Both the position numbers and the translations under genes were made by a program. This document shows positions 45,239 to 53,406 of a stretch of DNA of 64,000 nucleotides, one piece after another; the stretch's first letter is position 1, and every line of letters begins with the position of its first letter. The notes below the pieces were generated by a model that saw only the letters and a program-made list of their open reading frames with translations, did not search any database and was not told where the DNA came from. Origin of the DNA: JBBQYA01 sp031412335 (GTDB lineage Bacteria > Bacteroidota > Bacteroidia > Sphingobacteriales > Sphingobacteriaceae). The DNA is taken from positions 8,163 to 72,162 of the forward strand of contig JANOCT010000008.1 in the NCBI GenBank assembly GCA_031412335.1, given 5' to 3'.

Positions 45239-45778
45239 TTATTCTCCGGTCAACAACATAACTTCATCTGCACCATCTAACTGTTTCCAGTTTACTTTTA
45301 CCCGCTCAGAATCAACGGAATCTATTTTTATGCCAACATAATCTGGAGCAATTGGCAGCTCTCGAGTATATTTTCTATCAACTAACACAAGTAGTTCAAC
45401 TTTAGCTGGTCTACCAAAAACCAATAATGCATCTAAACCAGCCCTTACCGACCGACCTGTAAACAGTACATCATCAATTAAAATAACTTTTTTGTTTTCT
45501 ATAATAAAATCAACGTTGGTACTGGCGGCCAAAAGCGGTTCTCTCCTTCTGAAATCATCTCTAAAAAACGTGGTATCCAGATCGCCATAGGGTATTTTGA
45601 CCTCTGGTAAAATGACAGATAAATATTGATGAATTCTTTTTGCCAATAAAATTCCACGAGGTTGCAGACCTAAAATAACTGAATCGCTAAAATCTTCGTG
45701 GTTTTCAATAAGCTGGTGGCACAATCGCATCAATGTGATTTCGAAATGCGTATGGCTTAAGATTAACCGGCTCTGCAT
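45239..45778 (-). CDS. pyrR: Pyrimidine operon regulator/uracil phosphoribosyltransferase
   Basis: 179 residues. The PRPP-binding loop is VILIDDVLFTGRSVRAGLDAL; LGLQPRGILLAKRIHQYL and VPYGDLDTTFFRDDF-like segment (KIPYGDLDTTFFRDDFRR) are typical of PyrR rather than Upp. In Gram-positive bacteria it binds pyr mRNA and attenuates transcription; in Bacteroidota its RNA target is less clear. It is the first gene before pyrB. Confidence 0.95.
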   Translation of the reverse strand: MQSRLILSHTHFEITLMRLCHQLIENHEDFSDSVILGLQPRGILLAKRIHQYLSVILPEVKIPYGDLDTTFFRDDFRRREPLLAASTNVDFIIENKKVILIDDVLFTGRSVRAGLDALLVFGRPAKVELLVLVDRKYTRELPIAPDYVGIKIDSVDSERVKVNWKQLDGADEVMLLTGE

Positions 45779-46076
45779 GGTTTTGATGGGGACAAATATT
45801 CAATAAAATTAGGAGAAAAAAGAATTGGGGAGGAAAAAAGTGTAAGAAGAGAAAATAGAAAGTATCGATGTAAATTAAATTCCTTAAATATTAAATTTAA
45901 ATACAAATTAGATTTAAAAATCTATGTTCAATTTTCACTACTTGAAATTCACTCTTTTCGAATTCAATTTTAATTAATCAGCGTTAATATTTAAAATTGT
46001 CAGGTTGAAAATTTTTTGCAAAGATTATATTTTGATGAAAAAAATTTATACTAAACAATTCCTTTGTTATAAATCA

Positions 46077-46303
46077 TACCCGTTGTGCGGTTTAAAATAA
46101 TATTTGAAAATGTAAAATCGGAGTGCGAAGGCTTAGGTATAGCAGCGGCATCCTTTTTTTCCTTTAAAAAACAATTAAATAAAAAAAGATATAGCGAATA
46201 GCCCGGCCCGTTTTTCACGGGAAGCCCCAAATTGTATTTAAAATTCTTAATATCAATTATTTAAAAAAAATAAATCAAAATAAAGCAAACCGCATAACAG
46301 GTA
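46077..46303. mobile_element. MITE-like unit with 17-bp terminal inverted repeats
   Basis: The left end TACCCGTTGTGCGGTTT (46077-46093) and the reverse complement of the right end (46287-46303) match at 15 of 17 positions. The 193-bp interior holds repeat copy B and no open frame. No target-site duplication is obvious. It could be a non-autonomous mobile element or a structured regulatory region. Confidence 0.45.
46128..46235. repeat. Intergenic hairpin repeat, copy B
   Basis: Inverted relative to copy A. Contains AAGGCTTAG, GCGGCATCC, a T-tract, an A-tract with GATATAGCGAATAGCCCGG, and a perfect CCCGT-TTTTC-ACGGG hairpin (46207-46221). The order of blocks equals that in copy C on the plus strand. 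Confidence 0.85.
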
Positions 46304-46441
46304 AAATTACATAAAAAATAGATGAAAAAGTTTCATTGTTAAACGCTTCAAACAAAATTTAAATAATGGATTAATTAATAATTATCTGTTTAAATATTTA
46401 AAAATAAATTACGAAAAATTACCAATTAATTTTTATTTTCA

Positions 46442-48634
46442 CTATTTAATAAACAACAACTCTCTAAATTTAGGTAATGGCCAAAGTTCGTCATCAACCA
46501 ATAATTCAAGTTTGTCTACATGATATCGGATGTTTTCAAATTGTGATTTTACTTTTTCATCATAGGCAATTGCTTTTTCGCGGCCATCTTCTATTACGTT
46601 AGCTGCTTTACGAGCATCTACCATTTCTTCGCTTGCTTTTTGAATTATATTTATATGTTCAGCTATTTTGCTAATACGTTGAATTTGACCAGCAAAAAGA
46701 TCAGTTCCTAATCCTATTTCTTTCATACCTTTCACATTTTCAATCAATAGATTTTGGTATTTAATAGCTGTTGGTATAATCACATTACTCACCAAATCTG
46801 CCATAACTCGCGATTCAATTTGGAGTTTTTTAGTAAACATTTCCAATCTGATTTCATATCGGGCATGTATTTCGCGCTCGTTAAAAATTTGTTGTGATGT
46901 AAATAATTCAACAGTTTTAGATGAAATATCTGCATCCAACGCTTTTGGAGTAGTTTTTATGTTCGAAAGCCTTCTTTTTTCTGCCTCTAATTCCCACTCA
47001 TTACTATATCCGTTTCCTTCAAATCGTATGTCTTTTGATTCTTCAATATATTTCTTAATAACTTTTAATAAAGCAACATCCTTTTTATCGCCTTGATTGA
47101 TTAATTCATCTACTTCGGTTTTAAATAATTTTAATTGCTGTGCGACAATTGCATTTAAAACCGTCATAGGTGCTGCAGAGTTTGCTGATGAACCTACTGC
47201 ACGAAATTCAAATTTGTTGCCCGTAAATGCAAATGGTGATGTACGATTACGATCGGTATTGTCTAACAATATTTGAGGAATTTTTGGTATTCCTAATCCT
47301 AAGGCATTGCTTACTTCACTTTTTTCAATATCAGAAATTTTTGCATGTTCTATTTCATTTAAAACCTCATCTAATTGTGATCCTAGAAAAATAGAAATAA
47401 TAGCTGGAGGCGCTTCATTCGCTCCTAATCGGTGATCATTGTTTACCGAAGCAATACTTGATCTTAATAAATCTGCATGAGTGTGGACTGCTTTTACCGT
47501 ATTGACAAAAAAGGTAAGAAACTGTAAATTATTTTTGGGGGTTTTGCCAGGAGATAATAAATTTTTACCTGTATTGGTAATTAAAGACCAATTATTGTGT
47601 TTACCTGAGCCATTTATTCCAGCGTAAGGTTTTTCGTGTAACAATACTTTAAAATGATGACGCTTAGCCACTTTTTCCATTACATCCATCAGTAATTGAT
47701 TATGATCAATGGCTAAATTTATTTCTTCATAAATGGGTGCACATTCAAACTGACTTGGTGCTACTTCATTATGTCTGGTTTTTAATGGAATTCCTAGTTT
47801 TATACATTCAGTTTCAAAATCAAGCATGTAGGCATAAACCCGATCTGGAATTGAACCAAAATAATGATCTTCTAATTGCTGTCCTTTTGCAGATTCGTGA
47901 CCAAATAAAGTTCTTCCTGTCAACATTAAATCAGGACGGGCATTAAATAAGGCAACGTCTACTAAAAAATACTCCTGTTCTATTCCCAAACTTGCATTTA
48001 CTTTCGTAATACTTTTATCAAAATATTGACAAACGTCTACCGCAGCTTTATCCAAAGCGTTTAATGCCTTCAACAATGGTGCTTTATAATCCAAAGCTTC
48101 TCCAGTATATGATACAAAAACCGTAGGAATACAAAGTGTGCTGCCATTTCCACTTTCCATAATGAAAGCAGGGGAAGAAGGATCCCAAGCGGTATATCCT
48201 CTGGCTTCAAATGTATTTCTAATTCCACCACTTGGGAAACTCGAAGCATCTGGCTCTTGTTGAACTAATGCATCTCCACTAAATTTTTCTATAGCTTTTC
48301 CATCGTGAGTCGGTTCAAAAAATGAATCATGCTTCTCAGCAGTTGCGCCCGTCAAAGGTTGAAACCAATGCGTGTAGTGGGTTGCACCTTTTGCCATCGA
48401 CCATGATTTCATAGCTACTGCAACATGCTCAGCTACTGTTCTATCGATTGGTGTTCCGGTTTCTATGGCTTCCTGTAGGCTTTCAAATGTCTCTTTTGAA
48501 AGAAAATCCTGCATAGCAGATTTGTTGAAAACGTTCATCCCAAAATATTCGGAAAGTTTGGATGATGGAGTTTTCACTTCTACTGGAACTCTATTTAGTA
48601 CATTTTCTAATGCTTTGAATCGGATGATAGCCAT
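46442..48634 (-). CDS. glnN: Glutamine synthetase type III
   Basis: 730 residues, the GSIII length. Starts at the ATG at 48634 (MAIIRFKALENVLNRVPVEV); the upstream TTG at 48658 is part of the -7 element. The catalytic region has EQEYFLVD (metal Glu), HNEVAPSQFECAPIYEE, GINGSGKHNNWSL and the ATP/Glu-binding NDHRLGANEAPPAII. It joins ammonia and glutamate in the cytoplasm. It is flanked by long spacers; monocistronic. Confidence 0.97.
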   Translation of the reverse strand: MAIIRFKALENVLNRVPVEVKTPSSKLSEYFGMNVFNKSAMQDFLSKETFESLQEAIETGTPIDRTVAEHVAVAMKSWSMAKGATHYTHWFQPLTGATAEKHDSFFEPTHDGKAIEKFSGDALVQQEPDASSFPSGGIRNTFEARGYTAWDPSSPAFIMESGNGSTLCIPTVFVSYTGEALDYKAPLLKALNALDKAAVDVCQYFDKSITKVNASLGIEQEYFLVDVALFNARPDLMLTGRTLFGHESAKGQQLEDHYFGSIPDRVYAYMLDFETECIKLGIPLKTRHNEVAPSQFECAPIYEEINLAIDHNQLLMDVMEKVAKRHHFKVLLHEKPYAGINGSGKHNNWSLITNTGKNLLSPGKTPKNNLQFLTFFVNTVKAVHTHADLLRSSIASVNNDHRLGANEAPPAIISIFLGSQLDEVLNEIEHAKISDIEKSEVSNALGLGIPKIPQILLDNTDRNRTSPFAFTGNKFEFRAVGSSANSAAPMTVLNAIVAQQLKLFKTEVDELINQGDKKDVALLKVIKKYIEESKDIRFEGNGYSNEWELEAEKRRLSNIKTTPKALDADISSKTVELFTSQQIFNEREIHARYEIRLEMFTKKLQIESRVMADLVSNVIIPTAIKYQNLLIENVKGMKEIGLGTDLFAGQIQRISKIAEHINIIQKASEEMVDARKAANVIEDGREKAIAYDEKVKSQFENIRYHVDKLELLVDDELWPLPKFRELLFIK

Positions 48635-48655
48635 ATTGTTGCTTTTGATTTTGCA

Positions 48656-48663
48656 CAAAACTA
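48656..48663 (-). promoter_or_regulatory. -7 element of glnN
   Basis: Minus-strand TAGTTTTG, a full TAnnTTTG match, 21 bases before the ATG. It overlaps the alternative TTG start, which argues for the ATG at 48634. No -33 TTTG is visible at the right distance. Confidence 0.5.
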
Positions 48664-48930
48664 CATGAATTCTTTTTTTTTGACTAATTTAAATTTGATT
48701 TTTTTCAACAATTTGTTGAAAACACTCTTTTTTATTGGTTAAATGATCAAAAAAATAAGTCTTTTTTTAAATTTTGTATTAATTTAATAAGAATTCTGAG
48801 ATAATAAATGTTAATTTTTGATTTTTGTCAATTTGTGTCTTTTTTGATATTTTTAACATTTATCGTAAAATTGATGGCTAATGCGTAAAATTTATCATTT
48901 TTGACTACCTGTCATTAAGGGTTAAATTTC

Positions 48931-50115
48931 TTGAAAATCATTTATATCCATCAATATTTTAAAACTCCGCTGCAATCAGGTGGAACAAGATCGTATGAGT
49001 TTGCAAAAATAATGCATGCTCGTGGGCATGATGTGCATATGATCACATCTTATAATGACACAAAATTCAAACAGGAGATTATAGAAGGATTGAATATTTA
49101 TTGGTTGCCAGTTTCATATCACAATCAGTTTGGCGCATTCAAAAGAGCAATTTCTTTTCTCAAATTTATGTTTCTGGCATTTAAAACAGCATATAATATT
49201 AAAGACGCCGACATTTGTTATGCTAGTTCAACTCCGCTAACAGTTGGAGTAATTGCTATGATGCTGAAAAAATTTAAAAAAATTCCTTTTGTATTTGAAG
49301 TTCGAGATTTGTGGCCAGAGGTATTAATTCAAATGAAATTTATTAAAAGTCCGATTTTAAAGAAATTAGCCTACAGATTAGAAAAATCAGTTTACACAGC
49401 TTCTAACAGTATAGTGGTTTTATCGCCTGGCATGTCATTAGGAGTTCAAAAATATCAGTTAAATAAAGAAATACATTTATTGCCAAATTCGGCGGATTTA
49501 GAGTTATTCAAACCGCAAGATAGGCCTGAGCATTTAATTGAAACTCTTGATTTAACGAATAAAAATGGGATAATTTATTTTGGTACCATTAATAAAACAA
49601 ACCATTTGGAGTATTTTATTCAATTGGCAAAGTGTAGTCAAAATAAAAAATACAATCATTTAAAGTTTTTTTTAGTAGGAGAGGGGAGCGAGGTTAGAAG
49701 GATATTAGAGATGATAAAAGAATTGAAATTAGAAAATTTTGTATTCTTGGAATCTTTACCTAAAATATTGTTGAATGAAGTGTTAAACATTATGGATTTC
49801 AGTTATATATCTTTTTTAAAATTACCTGTATTACAAACTAATTCACCAAATAAATTTTTTGATTCGTTGTCTGCTGGTAAAATTTGTATTGTAAATACTG
49901 AAGGTTGGCTAAAAAATTTGGTAGAGGAGAATAATTGTGGTTTGTATGCAGATCCTGAAAATCATGAACAAGCAATTGAAGAAATTAATAATTTAATTAA
50001 TGATCCAATAAAAATGAAAAATTTGGCAACAAATGCCAGAATTTTGGCCGAAAAAGAATTTGATAGATTATTACTTGCAGGTAAGTTGGTTGATATTTTA
50101 GAGCAAGAAATTTAA
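48931..50115 (+). CDS. Glycosyltransferase family 4
   Basis: 394 residues, GT-B fold, starting with TTG at 48931 (reads MKIIYIHQYFKTPLQSGGTRSYEF, the usual N-terminus of WbuB-like transferases). An in-frame TAA 15 bases upstream leaves no ATG alternative. VFEVRDLWPEVLI, IVVLSPGM, LLPNSADLELF and the C-terminal SPNKFFDSLSAGK are typical. It adds a sugar from a nucleotide donor to a lipid-linked glycan at the inner membrane. It is first in a cluster of six genes; TAATG overlap with the next. Confidence 0.92.
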   Translation: MKIIYIHQYFKTPLQSGGTRSYEFAKIMHARGHDVHMITSYNDTKFKQEIIEGLNIYWLPVSYHNQFGAFKRAISFLKFMFLAFKTAYNIKDADICYASSTPLTVGVIAMMLKKFKKIPFVFEVRDLWPEVLIQMKFIKSPILKKLAYRLEKSVYTASNSIVVLSPGMSLGVQKYQLNKEIHLLPNSADLELFKPQDRPEHLIETLDLTNKNGIIYFGTINKTNHLEYFIQLAKCSQNKKYNHLKFFLVGEGSEVRRILEMIKELKLENFVFLESLPKILLNEVLNIMDFSYISFLKLPVLQTNSPNKFFDSLSAGKICIVNTEGWLKNLVEENNCGLYADPENHEQAIEEINNLINDPIKMKNLATNARILAEKEFDRLLLAGKLVDILEQEI

Positions 50116-50999
50116 TGAATTACTTCACAATTGGTATTCCGGCCAGAAATGAAGCTTTGATAATTGAGAAACTTTTGCAAACGCTATCAACTGTTGAAAA
50201 TGTAAGAAATATTTTAGTTTGTGTAAATAATTCTATTGATGAAACAGAAGAAATTGTTAAAAGAAAGTGTAATAATCAAATTAAACTTTTAAATTCAACA
50301 CCAGGAAAAGGAAATGCACTTTGCCAAATAATTGCTAATTGTGAAACTGAATTTCTAATTATGATGGATGCAGATTGTGAAACTACCACTTCGGATTTAG
50401 AAAAATTGATGTTTGATTTAAATAAAAATACAATAGTTGCTGCAAATGTTAAGTATGATCTAACTGACATAGATTTTTTAAGTAAAAAAATAATGTACGA
50501 AATACCAGATTTAAGGAAGTTTAAAATAGAAACTGGTTTTGGTAAACCGTATAATCTTATCGGATGCTTGTATGGGATAAATAAATTAGTTTTAGATGAA
50601 TTAAATAATAAGCAGAATTTTATCAATTTATTGCCTAATATTATAAATGAGGATTTATTTATTTCTAGAATTTTTCAAAATGCAAATCATAGCATTTTTC
50701 TTTCCGATGCAATAGTTGTTCAAAAGGCAGTTTCGGCTAATAAAATTTATGGAAAAATAAAAAGAATTTTAGCAGGAAATTATCAATTAAATGCTTTGGG
50801 TTTAAATGAAAAAACAATTGAGAAGAATAGCATTAAATTGGTTTCAAATTGTTTTTACAAACTTTATTCTACTAACTTTTCTTACTTGATCTCTTATTTT
50901 TTCAGAGGATTGTTTCTTTTTTTATTGTATAAAATTGCTGCATTAGATTTATTGATTCATAAAAGGGATTATACAAGGGGATGGAAAAAAATTAATTAA
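50115..50999 (+). CDS. Glycosyltransferase family 2
   Basis: 294 residues, GT-A fold: FTIGIPARNEALIIEKLLQTLSTVENVRNILVCVNNSIDET, then MMDADCETTTSDLEKLM with the DxD-like MDADC. A possible membrane-bound C-terminal helix (YLISYFFRGLFLFLLYKIAALDLL) suggests it is attached to the inner membrane. Starts at the ATG overlapping the previous stop by one base. Confidence 0.9.
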   Translation: MNYFTIGIPARNEALIIEKLLQTLSTVENVRNILVCVNNSIDETEEIVKRKCNNQIKLLNSTPGKGNALCQIIANCETEFLIMMDADCETTTSDLEKLMFDLNKNTIVAANVKYDLTDIDFLSKKIMYEIPDLRKFKIETGFGKPYNLIGCLYGINKLVLDELNNKQNFINLLPNIINEDLFISRIFQNANHSIFLSDAIVVQKAVSANKIYGKIKRILAGNYQLNALGLNEKTIEKNSIKLVSNCFYKLYSTNFSYLISYFFRGLFLFLLYKIAALDLLIHKRDYTRGWKKIN

Positions 51000-51005
51000 C
51001 AAATC

Positions 51006-52451
51006 GTGATTTCATTTATACTTTCAAAACTAAATAAAAATCGAGCCTCCTTATTTCTTTTGGCTGGAAATGCTATTGTTACGATTGTAAATTTTCTAAT
51101 TATTGCTTTTTTTTCTCATAAATTATCTATTGAAATTAATGCAACTTATCGGCAATTATTTATGTTTTTGGCTTTAGGCTCTGCCTTTGGGAATGCAGGT
51201 TTTGCACAAGCTATTTATTTTCAACTAAATAAAACTCAAAAAATATTTTCTGATTTTGAAATTATTAGCACTGGTCGTTTTTTGCTATTCTCTTCAGCCT
51301 TTTTTACGACCGGATTGGCATATTTTTTAATGCCGGCATTCATTGATAATTTTTCTAATCCTGAATTTAGTAAAATAGCTTGGTTAGGTTTAGGAATATT
51401 ATTTTTTACAATTATTCAAGCTTCAGATTTTTCTATTTATCTATATAAACAAAAAGTAAAGCGATATTTTTTGGTAAGCATTTCTGCGGTAATACTTAAA
51501 TTAATTATTGCTTATTATTTGTACACCACTGGTTTTGACATAGTTTATTTTGTGATTTCAATACTTTTTATTTCAGCATTTACTTTTTTTTATAGTTTAA
51601 TAATTCTTCGTGGTAAGACAGCATTTTTCAATTTTTCCATTAATAGTCAGCAAGTAAAGCAGCAGATTGTTTATGCTTTACCCATAGGTTTAGCAATTAT
51701 TGCTGGTTTATGGATGACTCAAATAGACAAATTAGTTTTGAATTATTACATTCATGATTTGCGCTCATTTGTAGTTTTATCAAATGGAAGTATTGAACTT
51801 CCATTTTTAAGCACTTTGTATGTTTCTTTTAGTATGATAGCTATGCCAATGATGATAAAAGCATATGAAAATGGAGAAATTAACAGACTTTTAGAAGAGC
51901 GTAATTCTTATATTAAAATGATTGCTACTGTTATAATACCAGTTACGATTGCTTTAATATTTTGGTCAGATAAAATTATACTTTTTGCGTTTGGCTCAGA
52001 ATATCAAGATAGTGCTCCGTTATTTGCCCTTTTTTCAACTATTTTGTTCAGTAGAATTTGTAGTTATCAGGATATAATATTGTTGACTGGTAGAACAAAA
52101 TACTTAACCTACATTCAAGGAATTGAATTATTCTTTCATTTTTTAATTACGGTATTTTTTATATCAAATTTCGGAATAATGGGTGCTCCCATTGCATCTG
52201 TAATTACGCATTATCTATATGTTTTAGTCATTAGTAGTATCAGTGCAAATTTATTAAAGATTAGTCCTTTGCGGTTAATTCCTTTAAACTTTATCCTCAG
52301 TATATTTGCGGTAGGTGCTGTAAGTATTCTTCCTTTTGTATTCATTCATCAATTTTTAGAAGTCTCGGTCAATCAATTTTTCTGGATTTTTGAATTAATT
52401 GTATTTTTAGTTCTAAATTATTTCTTACTGCTCTTTATTCAAAAAAGATAA
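51006..52451 (+). CDS. Polysaccharide flippase (Wzx/MATE-like)
   Basis: 481 residues, about twelve membrane segments, starting with GTG at 51006 (no better ATG). The N-terminal NAIVTIVNFLIIAFFSHKLSIEINATYRQLFMFLALGSAFGNAGFAQAIYFQLNK and the mid-protein YALPIGLAIIAGLWMTQIDKLVLNYY match the polysaccharide biosynthesis flippase superfamily. It should move undecaprenyl-linked glycan units to the periplasm. 6 bp after the GT2 gene. Confidence 0.88.
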   Translation: MISFILSKLNKNRASLFLLAGNAIVTIVNFLIIAFFSHKLSIEINATYRQLFMFLALGSAFGNAGFAQAIYFQLNKTQKIFSDFEIISTGRFLLFSSAFFTTGLAYFLMPAFIDNFSNPEFSKIAWLGLGILFFTIIQASDFSIYLYKQKVKRYFLVSISAVILKLIIAYYLYTTGFDIVYFVISILFISAFTFFYSLIILRGKTAFFNFSINSQQVKQQIVYALPIGLAIIAGLWMTQIDKLVLNYYIHDLRSFVVLSNGSIELPFLSTLYVSFSMIAMPMMIKAYENGEINRLLEERNSYIKMIATVIIPVTIALIFWSDKIILFAFGSEYQDSAPLFALFSTILFSRICSYQDIILLTGRTKYLTYIQGIELFFHFLITVFFISNFGIMGAPIASVITHYLYVLVISSISANLLKISPLRLIPLNFILSIFAVGAVSILPFVFIHQFLEVSVNQFFWIFELIVFLVLNYFLLLFIQKR

Positions 52452-52454
52452 TAT

Positions 52455-53405
52455 ATGTTGACAATAGTGGATAGTGAAGCTTGGATTAAATACCTCCAAA
52501 CAGGTATTTACTTTACTATTTTTGATACACAAGAATGGATTGAAAACATTTCAGAATCTTTTAAATTAAAGGCTAATTATTATTTTTATATTCAAGAAGG
52601 TAAAACCGTTTTAGGTTTTGTGGTCTTTACATCAGGCAAAAGAATTAAGTTGCCTAATCATATTTTTTTTAGTTCCATTGTATTTAATCCAAAGTTTAGT
52701 GAAAATGTAATTTCAGATATTTTCACTGCATCAATTGCCCAATTGTCAAAGGAATTTAATGTTTTGAATTTTAAGCTTAGGCCAGAGTTGCGTGATTCAC
52801 GCGCATTTATTTGGAATAATTTCTCTGTAACTCCTAGATATACATATTGGGTTGATTTGGCTGATACTAAATATCATGAACGGGTTTATAGGGTATTAAA
52901 AAAAGAGCAAATGAATTCCTATTCGTATTTTGAAAATAAGGATATTTCATTAAATCTTGATAAGCAATTTGGTTTTGTACCCAAAAAGGAGAAAAGTATG
53001 AATCATATTTATACTCGACATTTCATAGAAAAAATGATTAAGCTGAATAATATCATTGTTTTTTCCGCCTATAACGAAAATGTCCTTTGCTCTTCATACA
53101 TAGTAATAATTGATAGGTTTGCCAAAATTGGATACGGAATTATGTTATATACTGTGCCTGAATTTGCAAAAACCGGTGTTACCTCGGGTTTACATGATTA
53201 TGTATTTAATTACATGAGTAATTTAGGTATTCTGCAATTTGATTTATGTGGAGGAAATTTTCAGCAAATTTCAGCTTTTAAAAGAGGCTTTAATCCTAAT
53301 TTAAAAATGTATTTCGAAACTTCTAAAGACAATAGATTTGGAAGAGGTAAATTAGGAACCATGTTGGTTGATGGTAGAAACACATTACGAAAATTCTTAA
53401 AATAG
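52455..53405 (+). CDS. FemAB/GNAT-type acyl or aminoacyl transferase
   Basis: 316 residues. The N-terminal YFTIFDTQEWIENISESFKLKANYYFYIQEGKTVLGFVVF and C-terminal LHDYVFNYMSNLGILQFDLCGGNFQQISAFKRGFNPNLKMYF segments resemble the FemAB/GNAT acetyltransferase fold (FDLCGGN...SxFKRGF is the late motif). No specific substrate can be named: it may add an amino acid or acyl group to a sugar. Its place inside the glycan cluster supports glycan decoration. 3 bp after the flippase gene. Confidence 0.75.
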   Translation: MLTIVDSEAWIKYLQTGIYFTIFDTQEWIENISESFKLKANYYFYIQEGKTVLGFVVFTSGKRIKLPNHIFFSSIVFNPKFSENVISDIFTASIAQLSKEFNVLNFKLRPELRDSRAFIWNNFSVTPRYTYWVDLADTKYHERVYRVLKKEQMNSYSYFENKDISLNLDKQFGFVPKKEKSMNHIYTRHFIEKMIKLNNIIVFSAYNENVLCSSYIVIIDRFAKIGYGIMLYTVPEFAKTGVTSGLHDYVFNYMSNLGILQFDLCGGNFQQISAFKRGFNPNLKMYFETSKDNRFGRGKLGTMLVDGRNTLRKFLK

Positions 53406-53406
53406 A

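Larger units (their letters stand above)
45779..46441. other. Intergenic region between pyrR and glnN
   Basis: 663 bp without a plausible gene. It contains a 227-bp inverted-repeat-bounded unit (46077-46303) with hairpin repeat copy B inside. The remainder is A/T rich. I could not find a PyrR-type attenuator by eye. Confidence 0.65.

Noticed and set aside
46077..46303. Possible integron attC site (GTTRTGC/GCATAAC ends)
   Set aside because: The core does not fit GTTRRRY/RYYYAAC, the unit is longer than known attC sites, and no integrase or cassette array is present.
48635..48658. Longer N-terminus of glnN from a TTG
   Set aside because: The TTG lies in the TAGTTTTG -7 element; the GSIII N-terminus fits the ATG.
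48635..48930. Possible riboswitch or small RNA between glnN and the glycan cluster
   Set aside because: The spacer is very A/T rich, without a stable stem or conserved riboswitch-like core that I could recognise.
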